Shown: one piece after another, positions 33,551-45,456 of the stretch
Layout: each line of letters opens with the position of its first letter
Numbering within the stretch: position 1 is the stretch's first letter
Assembly (NCBI GenBank): GCA_017979445.1
Contig: CM030709.1
Coordinates: 434,001-498,000, forward strand
Direction: 5' to 3'
DNA length: 64,000 nucleotides
Source: Akebia trifoliata
Taxonomy: Eukaryota; Streptophyta; Magnoliopsida; Ranunculales; Lardizabalaceae
Made by a program: the position numbers and the translations under genes
The notes under the pieces: model-generated
What the model was told of the DNA's origin: nothing
What the model saw: only the letters and a program-made list of their open reading frames with translations
Databases searched by the model: none

Positions 33551-35170
33551 TAAAAAGAGTTAGAATATTTAATATTTATGGGTTTATGTGTGGTTATTGT
33601 TGGTTTCAAAACTTGACTAACTTCAATCCACTAGATTTTCATCGGGTGAAGAAATCCAATTATTAATATTTAACTTTGTTGATCCTACTGATGAACATTG
33701 AAAATCAAGTAATTGATAGAAATTTTAACACAGTATCAATGTTTTTATTGGTTTAAACATCATCTTCAACTTCATTTATCGCCTTTATATAGCTATTTGA
33801 AATCCTTGTTGAATTGCAAGTTAATATTCTTGTATGGCTTTCGAAAACATAAAAACATGTTAGTTTTGAATCTTCGTGTAGAATCTATTCTACATGTACT
33901 AGATTAATGTCAAGGTCTATCTATTTGTTATACCACATGTTTAATTGGAGTCTAGAGCCAAGGGTTCATTTCTCGAACTCCGCAGTTAGTGATTGTGATT
34001 TTCCCGTGAATTAATTGGCTAACTTAGCTCTTGAGATTGAGTCAAATTTTTCTATATTCTCACAATTAAAAATAATTGATGAAGCGAGTCTCAATGTCCA
34101 CATGGGTGCTTGCTATTAATTCAATACCTTAGTACATATAGTATTACATAACAAATTTGGACTCATTTTCATTTAATGATTATATCACGTGATCGAGTGA
34201 ATTACTCGTCCGATGTTTCTTGAAATTGTTTTAATCAACTTTGTCCACATAATATTAACGTAATAGCACATTACATTATTCATCCCAAAAAATAATAAAG
34301 GAGAAGAATTATATCAGGTAGGCAATTTTATTAAAAAAATTAGGCATATTTTAATTTGAATTATGAATTATGAATTTTTTTCGTTCAATTTCAAGTAAAA
34401 TTGAAGAACACGATTTGTTCATCCGACTCTAACTTTTGTAAAATGAAGTTTGACGATGATAATTGATTGTTACTTCAGAAACACTCTACGTTCTTAATAA
34501 AGTAAGTTTTGAATCCAAATGTGATATCACATTTTCTTATTATATGATTGTCAACTACGTCATAATGGCAATTATTATCCTTCATCTAGATGTCGTTGAA
34601 ATTCGACAAAATTAGTATCAGAATATATTGAATTTTATTATTTTGTTTATTCAGAGTGGGTAGGTGCTCATGGTGTGAGTGCATTTCATCAATCAATAAG
34701 GCTTCATGTTCAAGCTTAAATAATATTGTTTTAGTCATTATTTCAAAGTCTCAAACCATAATTACTTCTAACTTGAATAATGGTTTGTTAGAGAAGAAAC
34801 ATTTGTTTTAATCACCTCCCTTAACAAATTAGCTTTTCGTAAGGGGTAATATCGTCAATTTAAAGGAGAAAAAAAAAAAAGTGGGTTGTTAGCCTGTACC
34901 CGATTTTCTTCGCACGTCACCCGGCACACTGATTGGTTTTGTGCACAAGTTCATGAATGGTGGGCCAATCAAATACTCATCGTATAACACAATCATTGTC
35001 TAAAACGTGGCGTGTGATGAAATAAGGGGAGTCGGTTAATAAACCATAATCGGGAGTACAAGATCCTAAGAAAGCAAAGCTAAAGACTAAAGGCTGAAGT
35101 GTGTCATATTCGTAATTTTCAGGAATTCTACGGACCATTTCGGAATCTTGGGTGTTTTTATAATCAATTT
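33551..35170. other. Intergenic upstream of receptor copy 2
   Basis: AT-rich, no gene supported. ORFs at 33448-33907 and 34977-35273 lack family features; the last overlaps the conserved promoter block on the opposite strand. Confidence 0.5.
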
Positions 35171-35245
35171 CGCCACGTAGGAACGCAGACACTTGTCTTC
35201 CACATTGGATTCCTTTTGACCGAAAAGATTCTGCCACGTAAGCCT
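35171..35245 (+). promoter_or_regulatory. Conserved promoter block of receptor copy 2
   Basis: Same series as 10472-10556 of copy 1: GCCACGTAGGAA, ACACTTGTCTTCCAC, TTGGATTCCTTTTGACCG, CTGCCACGTA. The G-box (CACGTG in copy 1) is CACTTG here, and CCACGTTGG is CCACATTGG. The outer GCCACGTA cores and the W-box-like TTTTGACC are kept. Confidence 0.55.
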
Positions 35246-35329
35246 TCCGTAAAAAGGAAAGAGAGTACATCAACCTGATTTTCGCTGTTAATAAAACGCT
35301 CTATCACTACTTTCAAGTCTCAACCAGAT

Positions 35330-36095
35330 AAAGAAAAAAGGCTCTTTAATGGCGACGAGAGTTGGAGATCTGTAATCCCCCCCAAGTGAGTCAGTTTTCC
35401 GGACAAACCTTCGTTGTAACCCTAGATTTTCGTCCTATTTTGTTCGAAATCCGGCATTTCTCTTGTTCTTTGTGAGATTCAGGCAACACCAGATGAAACG
35501 GGAGGAGAATCGGCTGGAACTGGTCGAAAACTCACTCCAAGAACTCGGTTCCGAGATCTTAACTCTATGAGAACAGTTTAAAGTTTCCTGAGCTGTTCTG
35601 CTGCTCGAAACTTACAATTTGGTGGTTTGGCTTTAGGTTTTTGTGTGTGATGAGATTTCTAGGGTTTCTTTTCTGTAAATCTCTGATTACTTTCGTTTTA
35701 TAGGTTTTTCAGTGCTAAGGAGATTGCTTTTTTGTTGTTTCTTGCAATCTTGTTGAAGTTTGAACCTCTTTTGAAAGAAATCTCACAGTCTCACCATTTC
35801 TTGCAACAATTTCCTTCTTCTTCTTTTTTGCCGGTAATCCTTTCGTCTTTAAGCTCTAAACTTGGAAAATCGAACAATGCGACGTTTATTAGATCCCTTT
35901 TGTTCTATACGATGGGAAAAATTGTTCTTTTAAAGCATCTCTCGGAATCAAGAAATCATGGTCGTTGTGTTGTAAAAAACCCTCCTTTTAGTAAGGCAGA
36001 GCTTCTCCTCTTGTTGTCGTCCATATTTCTGGTCCGAAAGAGCTTCTTTGAATCCTTTAATGACTTTATAACAGTTTTTCAGCCAAATAATTAAA
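35330..36095 (+). other. 5' leader region of receptor copy 2
   Basis: Alignable with the leader of copy 1. A 25-codon ORF (ATG at 35494) has no equivalent ATG in copy 1, so it is not evidence for a conserved uORF. The in-frame-looking ORF 35732-36094 lies in this leader and shows no domain. Confidence 0.5.
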
Positions 36096-39000
36096 ATGAG
36101 AAGTTTAGCTAGTCTCTTTGCCGTTCTCCTTTTAATACCGGCTTTTGTAAGATCGCTTGATCCAACTCTCAATGACGAAGTTCTTGGGTTGATTGTGTTC
36201 AAGGCCGATCTCCAAGATCCCCACTTGAAGTTGATATCTTGGAATGAAGATGATGACAGTCCTTGCAACTGGGTTGGAGTAAAATGCAACCCTAGAACCA
36301 ATCGGGTTTCAGAGCTCGTCCTTGATGGGTTCTCTCTTTCTGGAAGAATTGGTCGAGGCTTACTCCGTCTCCAATTTCTCCGTAAATTATCTCTCTCAAA
36401 GAACAATTTCACTGGTGGAATAAACCCCATTCTTGCTAGCCTCAAAAGCTTGCAAACTATCGACCTAAGTGAGAATCATCTCTCTGGATCAATTCCAGAT
36501 GAGTTTTTCCGACAATGTGGGTATTTAAGATCAGTTTCCTTTGCCAAGAACAACCTCTCAGGGAAGATCCCCCAGAGTTTAGGTTCGTGCTCCACTCTTG
36601 CATCTCTTAACTTCTCCTCGAATCAGCTATCAGGTTCTTTGCCCTCTGGAATTTGGTCTTTGAACAGCCTTCGATCACTTGATTTATCAGATAATTTGCT
36701 GGAAGGTGAGATTCCAAAAGGTATTGCAAGTTTGTATAATTTGAGAGAGATTAATTTACAGAAGAACCGGTTCTCTGGGCAATTGCCAGAAGACATTGGA
36801 GGCTGTTCGCTTTTGAAAAAAATTGATTTCAGTGAGAACTTTCTATCTGGTAGCCTTCCTGATTCAATGCAAAAACTTACAATGTGTAGTTTCCTGAGTT
36901 TACACGGAAATTCATTTGTTGGAGAAGTTCCAGCATGGATTGGAGAAATGGGAAGCCTTCAGACTTTGGATCTTTCCAAGAATGGATTTACTGGCCAGAT
37001 TCCAGATTCTATTGGGATTCTTCAGTCCTTGATGGTATTGAATTTATCTGAAAACAAGTTTATTGGTGGTTTTCCTGAGTCATTGAGAAATTGGAAAAGC
37101 GTTATAGCTATAGATTTTAGCCAGAATTCATTGACGGGCAATCTCCCAGCATGGATTTTTGGGCTTGGCTTACAGAGGGTTTTTATTTCAGAGAACAGAT
37201 TAGATGGAGTGATTGAGAATCTATCTTCCCCATCAATGGAAGCTTCATATAAGAAACTTCAAGCCTTGGATTTCTCAGGAAATGAATTTTCTGGTGAAAT
37301 TCCATCAAGCCTTGGGGCATTTAGTAGCTTGCAGTTATTGAATATGTCAAGAAACTCTTTCATTGGTGCTATTCCCACGAGTGTTGGTGAATTGAAGGCT
37401 GTAGATGTTATTGATTTGAGTAAGAACCAACTAAGTGGGGGCATCCCTTCAGAAATTGGAGGAGCAGTTTCTTTGAAGGAACTGAGGTTAGAGAAGAATT
37501 TCCTAGCTGGAAAAATTCCCTCCCAGATTGAGAAGTGCTCATCTCTGACATCTCTGTAAGCTCTCTTTCCTCCTCTCTGTCATCATTTCTGTTTGAAGTT
37601 TGGTCTTAGCTTCTCCTGCTTGTTTTCTTCAAACTCTGTTTTAAAAACTGTTACACTTTCCTTTTCTGTGGTAGAAACTGTTTTCCGCTTTTATCTCGTA
37701 CTCTCTACAGCATTTTTCAAGTTATTGGTTAGGTTTCTTAAACTACTTAACTTCAACATTTTGTTTAACTAGTTTTAGAGATTGTGAACTCAATTACTAC
37801 CTGAACTATGGAGTTAAAGGCCAAAATCTAAGTCAAGTTGGTTCTCATCATCTATGGGGGGTAGTGCTAGATCTATCCTTAACATTTGGGGAAGATAATT
37901 GCAAATTTTAGATCGGCCAAATTGCTTGTCATATGAATAATGGTGTATTCAGTGCAGTGAGACATTGTCATAATTTTTGCACCTTATCCCAAACATTTGG
38001 GTAGACGCTATGTGTCCTTTTTCATCTTTCTACTCTATCTAAAGCAATAATGCTTTCAAAAGGCTAATGGAAAGTCACATACTTGGAAGAATTGGCAAAA
38101 TCACAAAATTAGATAATATAGATTCTAATTAGATAAATGAAAGTCTCATGCCCCCGCTTTTACCTAGTCTCAGTTTTTGTAGGTTTTTTACATTCAGATA
38201 TTGAAAATTTTCCTCAAGTAAATCACAATTGTGTGGATACGTTCTTATCTTAAAATTTAAAGTCAAACTTTTTAACTAGTTTTAGAGTCATGGGGCCAAT
38301 CTAAGTCAAGTTTGCTCTCATCTCTTATTGGGTTGAGGGTTGGATTCATCCTTAACCTTTAGGGAAAATTTCCAAAACCTAGAACACATATTTTAGTCAA
38401 GTTTGCTCTCATCACTTATTGGGTTGAGGGTTGGATTCATCCTTAACCTTTAGGGAAATTTTCCAAAACCTAGAACACATTTTGGAGTGGCCAAATTGCT
38501 CGTGCATATGAATCTAGTGCCATCAATTCAGTGAGAGTTGTTGCTAGGGATTTTTCGTTCCCCAATGCATTTTTAGTCATCACCAATTTTACACCTCATC
38601 CCCAATATTGGGATGGGCGACATGAATAATTTTTTTATCATTCGGTTCTATTTAAAGCCATGTGAATAAAGCTTTTAAGAAAATAATGAGAAAACTTGCA
38701 TATTGCAAGAAGCGAACAAAATCACCATAATTTCTATTTAAATGAATAGTCTGGTGCCTCTGCTCTAGCCAAGGCTCAGTTCCTCTACGTGCAACCATTA
38801 AATAATTTTGAAAGCAAATTTCAATCTTAGAAACATTGTTTTTTTTTCCTAGTTGCTTAGAAACAGATATTTGTCATCATACTAACCGATCTTCATTTTG
38901 GTTATTTATTTGGATTTATACAGGGTTCTGGCACAGAACAAACTCACAGGCCCAATCCCTGTAACAATGGCAAACCTCACCAACCTCCAAACTGTAGACT

Positions 39001-40373
39001 TATCCTTAAATAACCTCACTGGAGTTTTACCAAAGCAGCTGAGCAATCTCCCTAACCTCCTCTCCTTCAATATCTCCCACAACCACTTCCAAGGTGAACT
39101 ACCTGCTGGTGGATTCTTCAACACCATTTCCCCCTCCTCTGTTTCTGGTAATCCATCTCTCTGTGGATCTGCCGTCAACCGTTCTTGCCCTGGTGTCCTT
39201 CCCAAACCCATTGTCCTCAATCCCAACTCTTCTTCGGATTCTTCTGGTGCTGGTACTATCTCACCAAACCTCCGCCACAAGAATATATTTAGCATCTCTG
39301 CACTAATTGCCATTGGTGCAGCTGTTGTCATTGCCATCGGTGTGGTTGCTGTCACCGTCCTCAACCTTCATGTACGGTCCGCCACTTCTCGTTCTGCTGT
39401 AGCTCTGGCATTATCAGGTGGTGATGACTACAGCCGTTCTCCCACCTCTGATGCCAACTCAGGTAAACTTGTCATGTTCTCCGGTGACCCTGATTTCAGT
39501 GCTGGGGCCCATGCACTTCTCAACAAGGACTGTGAGCTTGGACGTGGTGGCTTTGGAGCTGTCTATAAGACTGCTCTCCAAGATGGGCACCCAGTTGCCA
39601 TCAAGAAGCTAACTGTTTCAAGCCTGGTCAAGTCTCAAGAAGATTTTGAGAGGGAAGTTAAGATGCTTGGAAAGATCCAACACCAAAATCTTGTGGCGCT
39701 TGAAGGATATTACTGGACGCAGTCATTGCAGCTCCTCATTTATGAATATGTCTCTAGTGGGAGTTTATATAAGCATCTCCACGAGGGACCAAGTGAAAAC
39801 ATTCTCCCATGGCATGAGAGGTTCAATATAATTCTTGGGACAGCAAAAGGCTTGGCCCACTTGCACCAACAGAACGTGATACATTACAATATGAAATCAA
39901 GCAATGTTCTGATTGACAGCTCTGGTGAGCCAAAGGTTGGAGATTTTGGCCTGGCAAGACTGCTACCAATGCTAGACCGTTACGTTCTCAGCAGCAAGAT
40001 ACAAAGTGCACTTGGGTACATGGCACCTGAGTTTGCATGTCGAACAGTGAAAATAACTGAGAAGTGTGATGTGTACGGGTTTGGTGTCTTGGTTTTGGAG
40101 GTGGTGACGGGGAAGCGGCCAGTGGAGTATATGGAAGACGATGTTGTTGTGCTTTGTGACATGGTGAGAGGGGCATTAGAGGAAGGGAGGGTGGAAGAAT
40201 GTGTGGATATGAGACTACGTGGTAACTTCCCTCCAGAGGAGGCGATTCCTGCTATGAAGTTGGGTTTGATATGTACATCTCAGGTTCCATCAAATCGGCC
40301 AGACATGGGAGAAGTGGTTAATATATTGGAGCTGATCAGATGCCCTTCAGAAGGTCAAGAGGAGTTGGGATGA
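36096..40373 (+). CDS. PXC2-type LRR receptor-like pseudokinase, copy 2
   Basis: Exon 1 is 36096-37555 and exon 2 is 38924-40373, with a 1368-bp GT/AG intron at the same position and phase as copy 1; the product is 969 aa. Signal peptide MRSLASLFAVLLLIPAFVRS, LRR N-cap with CNWVGVKC, about 20 LRRs, a second Cys pair (SLCGSAVNRSC), membrane helix about 609-636, then the kinase-like domain. That domain has GRGGFG (693-698), VAIKK (Lys 714), HYN in place of HRD (807-809), DFG (Asp 827) and APE (854-856). The HRD Asp is missing, as in copy 1, so both are predicted pseudokinases. The C-terminus ends RCPSEGQEELG in both. The open frame is intact and the kinase-like half is especially similar, which suggests both copies are under selection. 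It could be a PXC2 co-orthologue or a lineage-specific paralogue. Confidence 0.9.
37765..38870 (+). repeat. Tandem duplication within the intron of receptor copy 2
   Basis: Two diverged units of about 500 bp start at about 37765 and 38271 (both TTAACTAGTTTTAGAG). They share AATCTAAGTCAAG, ACCTxATCCCxAA and other landmarks. Within the second unit a younger, nearly perfect 91-bp tandem repeat starts at 38304 and 38395 (TATTGGGTTGAGGGTTGGAT in each). The copy 1 intron has only one such unit, about 7785-7885 on the minus strand. This accounts for the longer intron. Confidence 0.75.
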
Positions 40374-43170
40374 ACTTGAGTTTTTATTTATAGGAAAAGA
40401 GAGATGAGAAGGGATGGATAATGAGTGTTCGGCGAAGAGGAATCCGGTTTGCTTATTTAATTAACAAAGAAGAACAGTATGATTTGATCGTTGAAATTTG
40501 TATGTTTTCCTTTCAGGCTTGTTTTTTTTTTGTGTGTGTTTTGGTGTTCTTTGAGTTTCTGTTTGTAGTTCTTTTCTTCATTTCCTTCTCATTTTGTTAC
40601 TGTTATATCACCGGATTCATCTTCACCGAGTTCCAATTTGGAATCCATTTTCTAATTCAAACTCAAATTATTACTGATCTTCTGTTTTGCTCCTTTTCTT
40701 TGTAGTGTTTTTTTTTTTTTCCAATTTAAAGTATGAGCAGTTGTGATAATTCTGTAGAGGCAAATATGATCATATAGTCGGGATCAACTATGTGACAAGA
40801 GGATTGTAAGGGACCAACTACTTGCATTACTTACAGTTAGAACAGTAATGGTGGGTTTCTTCATAACTAGCCATCATTTATTTTGTTTTGGACCAAAATA
40901 TCCTCCATGTGGGGCCAAGCATGCAGCTAACCTGTCTAGTAAGTGCCATTTGGTACTCAAATTGAGTATCACACTTGTCAATTACTCCTTTATGTACAAA
41001 ACATGATTATGATTTGTGAGTAGCTTTTGTCTCCACCAACTTAAAAAAAGCTGTTGTGATTTCCACCTTTTGGAGGGACAATTTTGTAAATTCAAACATC
41101 CTCACTCATACCTTGAAATAAGGGAAACTGGGATAGGCACCATGACCAAACATTGAATTTGTAGACGTGACATGCTTTTGTCGATTAACGTATAAAAAAT
41201 TTGAAGATTTATTAGTCAAAAGAGAAGAGTTTGAACTTTCAAATGAGCTCCAAAGATTCCCAAACACCCATTTGAAGCGCCTTAGTCTTAAAAGTTATAA
41301 GGATACAAATTATCCAATAATTAAATAATTAAAAGGAAGGGTTGTTAATGAATATAATATAATATAAGATATTGATGGATGGGTGTTGGGGGGATAAAAT
41401 AGAGAATAATACACCATATGATATGTTGCTGTGGGTAAAGAGAAAAGCAAAGAAGCCTTCTTTTCTTTACTCGCTTCCCATGTCTTTTGGTGCGTATTTT
41501 GGCATATTTTTTTTAATTGTTTAAGTTTCTCTATTTCCCATGATGAAGTAGAAGAATCTTCATTAATATTAATTTAGTACTAATGTGCAATACTAATAAC
41601 AGTCATCTCTTCTCTCTCTTAGCTGAAAGGGTATATAGTTTGCTAAAAACAAATTTATAAAAAATTTTGCATCTCTCAAAAATGAATAAAAATAATTCTT
41701 TTACAGGAGTGAGTGAGTCTCAGATGATTAAATTTTATTTTGTTGGGGGTTGATGGAATCTAATGAGTAGGCCTCGGCATCCACAAGCAAGCACATGGGT
41801 CCTCAACAGCTTACTTTTTAAAAGAAGAAATATAAGTGGTCTTGAATTTTATTATTGGATGTGACAAAAAGCAGCTTAGTTATCATATATTGATCTCAAT
41901 TTCAGATTATAAGCTCCACATTATCAAAAAAATTTAACATAATTTTTTAAAGTCATGTCGGGCATTTTGTTGGGCCCACTTGGCTACACAACAAAAATAA
42001 GCCTTAATTTTTTTAAACTTTTTTTCAACTGTTTGAAATCACCAATCAAGCTGATTTCGTGATGGATTGATTAGATTCACAATAGAATATAAGATGGTCT
42101 TTAATGAAGAATTGAAAGTTTTAAAAAGCAATCGTATGAATCCAATTGAAAACAATGTGAATGTGAAGAGAACATGAGCATTCTTGAAATGTGGAGTAAG
42201 TGCTGTAGAAAAAAGAAAAATTTGTCTGAGGGACAAAATGATAGATACTTCACAACTTTAGTTCAGCACAGAGTTGTGGGGGAACATATGATGTAGGGGT
42301 CCATATGGGGAACGATGCATCACATCCCACAATAACCCACTTTGATTTAAATTATGGGAATGGAAGGAGTAAAGTAAGTGAGGGGCAGCTTTTTAGGATT
42401 AATTTTAAGGATTGGTGGTAGATTTGTTAAGTAGGTGAAAAAAAAATCCTGATGAAGGGTTATCAGTTTCAAATCAATTTAAATTGGAATGATATCGTTA
42501 TGTGTCAGTTCTTCTGGTTATATGTTAGGTCTAATTGGCAGGTACCACACTGATGCCACCAGACGACGAGAGGAGTAAGGAGTATTCAACGGAGTTGCAA
42601 ACCCAGAATCACCTCTACATACAATACCCATATCTAAAATTTTAACCATTGGCACGCCTAGTTGATTGTGTTGTTGGGAAAAAGGTTGCGAATTAAAAAG
42701 TGTAATAATTTCCTGACGCCCTCCTTTAATGTACGCCCTCATCAGAAAATCATAAATCATTTGCATCGGGGTACGAATACTCATAAATCTTTTTCTTGTG
42801 TATCCCGAGGCAAATGATCTATGATTCTGTGATGGGGATGTAAGGGGGGGGGGTCATATTATCACGACTCATTAAGAAACACATGAAGGTAGTATTTTTT
42901 TGTCCATAACATGCATTATGGAGCATGAGGTATCCTTCAAGGAAGGAACCTATATTTCATTGGTCCTTCCTAAGGTGATTGTTTGTCAAAAATTAAACCT
43001 AAATAGATGTCATCGAATTAGGAAAATTCAATACGCGTTCTTTCTAAGAGATAAAGAAAGTAAATATGAACTCACCATCGATAACAAAGGACTTAACTTT
43101 GGACAAAGAGGAATGCAAGAACATGATTCTTTTACCACAGACTCCAAATCTTTCTAATAAGGCTTTATTT
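40374..43170. other. Receptor copy 2 3' UTR and intergenic region
   Basis: To about 40660 this aligns with the 3' flank of copy 1, and patchier similarity reaches about 41100. After that come a dispersed repeat (41748-41895), a foldback-like right end at 42840-42875 (ATTATCACGACTCATTAAG after a G-run) and unassigned sequence. ORFs at 42039-42236, 42518-42784, 42900-43157 and 43044-43304 show no domain. Confidence 0.5.
41748..41895 (+). repeat. Dispersed repeat, copy B (partner at 3845-4010)
   Basis: Carries AAGCACATGGGT, ATAAGTGGTCTTGAATTT and GTGACAAAAAGCAG in the same order and orientation as copy A. Confidence 0.6.
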
Positions 43171-43177
43171 TCGTCAA

Positions 43178-43446
43178 TGGGCCACGGCCTGGCTTGATTT
43201 TTAGAAATTTTAATTGGGCTTAATCTGGCCCAGTCATGAAATTCATATTCAACCATGTATGACTGTGGGCCTGACTGTACTGTAGTACTCTGGCTCAAGT
43301 CCAATCCTATGATGATCCTACCAATTCACCAACTGAGATCCCGAGGCATATCTAACATTGGGTTTTGGCCGATTCATCCCAACAGATCTGATTTTCGAGC
43401 AAATTAAGAAATATTCACATTCTGATTTGGATTGAAAATTTGGGCC
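43178..43446. promoter_or_regulatory. Cluster of TGGGCC/T (site II-type) motifs upstream of the PPR gene
   Basis: TGGGCC at 43178, TGGGCT at 43215, TGGCCCAG near 43226, TGGGCC at 43265 and TGGGCC at 43441. Such TCP-recognised site II elements are frequent upstream of nuclear genes for organelle proteins and PPRs. Their density here fits the gene starting at 43639. Confidence 0.5.
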
Positions 43447-43638
43447 TGGGTTCTGGTGTGTTTAGGTCTTTAGGAACTTTAGCAATAATAATACACTAGC
43501 CAAAGAACGGCTGAGATGGGAGGAGAAATACACAATTACTAGGGATTAGTAATGCCTTTTTTTCAAGGGTCCACAGACGTTGTTGGACACAGTGCCTCCA
43601 ACGACCACCTTTGGAGGCTAGAACTTTTCTAAGATAAA

Positions 43639-45456
43639 ATGACCCTAATCCACTCAACGGCAGTCCTGCTCGCTCAAAGGGTCATAATGACTTCTCTTCT
43701 CCCCACAATTCCTGTATATTGCTCTTCTTCCCAATCCCCTCAGCGATCCTCTTTTCTGCAATTTCCTTTCAACAGCAACAACTACACCAAAACCCACCAA
43801 GGTAAGCTGATTCTCTTTGCAACGTTGTCCTTCTCTAGTAGAAATTTCACAATAGAGACTCTCAAACTTGTTCATAAAAATGATAGATTGCCCACACCAC
43901 CACTTTCTGATTTTGTCTTTGAAAATGTTAGATTACCAACCAAAGATAAAGATAAAGAAGAAGAAGAGAATCAAGTTTCTATAAATGAAAATAGAAGCCC
44001 ACCCATGAGACTAGAACTAGAGAATTCCCACTACATTGAGAAAAATAAGATAATGCCGACAAAAAATGAAGAGCAAAATATTGATTTTTTCGAGAAAAAC
44101 GATGGGCCCATTGAAGAAAATGTAGAAATTTCAGGTTCTGTTGTTAATAGAAGTGGTAATTTGCAAATTAATGATTTTGTTGAAAGAATTAGAAGACTAG
44201 TCCCTGGACGAATTGAAATTCTCAAATTTTTGGATAAAGATGACAAATTTCTGACACTAAGAAATTTCAACAATGTACTCATGGCTTTGGTGAAAGAAGA
44301 TGAATTAGAGTCAGCTGTGAAGTGGTTCCATGAATTACCATCTTACGACTTAGTACCGGATTCTCGAACATATTCAAACATGATCAGTTGTTATTGCAAG
44401 AAAAATGAACCGGATAAAGCCATGCGGGTTTTAGAACTGATGGTTGAAAATGGGTTTACTCCAAATGTTGTGACTTTTACAATTCTGATCAATTCATTCT
44501 GTAAAAGGGGGAGACCACAGAAAGCTTTCGAGGTTTTTGATGTCATGGGTCGTATTGGATGCGAACCCAATGTCCAGACATACAATTGCTTGATCAATGG
44601 GTTGTGTTATGTGGGTAGGGTTGAGGAAGCATTTGAACTGTTGGTGAAGGTCAAGAAATCTTACAATAAACCAGACATCTATACTTACACTTCGATTATG
44701 GATGGTTTTTGTAAAGTGGGTCGATCAGATGAGGGAATGGAGTTGCTTGAAGAGGCTCTAGCGGTGGGATTAAAGCCAACTGTGGTCACTTTCAACACAT
44801 TGTTTAATGGGTATTGCAAGGAAGGTAGGCCCTTGGAGGGGATTAATCTCTTGAAGCAAATGAAAGAGAGAGATTGCCAGCCTGACTACATTAGTTACAG
44901 CACTTTGTTACATGGGTTGTTGAAATGGGATGAAATTCCGGCAGCCCTTCAGGTTTATAAGGAAATGTTGTGTATTGGTTTTGAAGTTAACGAGAGGATG
45001 ATGATCATCCTCCTTCGAGGGATTTGTAGGAGATCGTGGACCAATGCAGAGTTGTTGGCAGATGTTGAAGAAGTGTTTGAGAGAATCAAGAAAGTAGGAT
45101 CTGGTCCTTACCACTATGCATATTGCTTGGTCATCCAAGCTTTGTCCATGCAAGGGGAGACAGAGAAGGCCATGGCCAATTTACACGAGATGGTAAAGAT
45201 TGGGTATCTTCCAAGGATGATTACGGTTAACGCTATTATCAGAGCACTTTGCAGTAAGGGAAGGGTTGACGAGGCCTTACTTGTTTTGATCCTTTTAATC
45301 AATGAAAGTACAATCCCTAATAGAATTGCTTATAACCTATTGATTGATGAATTTAATGACCAGGGAAGGTTGTTGCATGCTTGTACGGTATATGGGGCAG
45401 CATTGAAGCGAGGTGTCACTCCCCATCGGCATCCAAGAAGAATGTTGGATGAATGA
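43639..45456 (+). CDS. P-class pentatricopeptide repeat protein
   Basis: Intronless, 605 aa. The N-terminal 60 residues are Ser-rich and basic and fit an organelle transit peptide; whether mitochondria or plastid cannot be decided. Met17 at 43687 is an alternative start. Residues about 100-195 form a charged, low-complexity linker. From about 205 to 596 there are about ten or eleven 35-residue PPRs, for example PDSRTYSNMISCYCKKNEPD (from 240), PNVVTFTILINSFCKRGRPQ (from 275) and PNVQTYNCLINGLCYVGRVE (from 310). One repeat region (about 450-490) is degenerate. No E, E+ or DYW domain follows, so it is a P-class PPR, expected to bind organelle RNA for stability, splicing or translation. The target is unknown. 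TGGGCC/T motifs lie upstream. Confidence 0.92.
   Translation: MTLIHSTAVLLAQRVIMTSLLPTIPVYCSSSQSPQRSSFLQFPFNSNNYTKTHQGKLILFATLSFSSRNFTIETLKLVHKNDRLPTPPLSDFVFENVRLPTKDKDKEEEENQVSINENRSPPMRLELENSHYIEKNKIMPTKNEEQNIDFFEKNDGPIEENVEISGSVVNRSGNLQINDFVERIRRLVPGRIEILKFLDKDDKFLTLRNFNNVLMALVKEDELESAVKWFHELPSYDLVPDSRTYSNMISCYCKKNEPDKAMRVLELMVENGFTPNVVTFTILINSFCKRGRPQKAFEVFDVMGRIGCEPNVQTYNCLINGLCYVGRVEEAFELLVKVKKSYNKPDIYTYTSIMDGFCKVGRSDEGMELLEEALAVGLKPTVVTFNTLFNGYCKEGRPLEGINLLKQMKERDCQPDYISYSTLLHGLLKWDEIPAALQVYKEMLCIGFEVNERMMIILLRGICRRSWTNAELLADVEEVFERIKKVGSGPYHYAYCLVIQALSMQGETEKAMANLHEMVKIGYLPRMITVNAIIRALCSKGRVDEALLVLILLINESTIPNRIAYNLLIDEFNDQGRLLHACTVYGAALKRGVTPHRHPRRMLDE

Noticed and set aside
35494..35571. 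25-codon uORF in the leader of receptor copy 2
   Set aside because: The aligned sequence in copy 1 lacks the ATG, so a conserved regulatory uORF is not supported.
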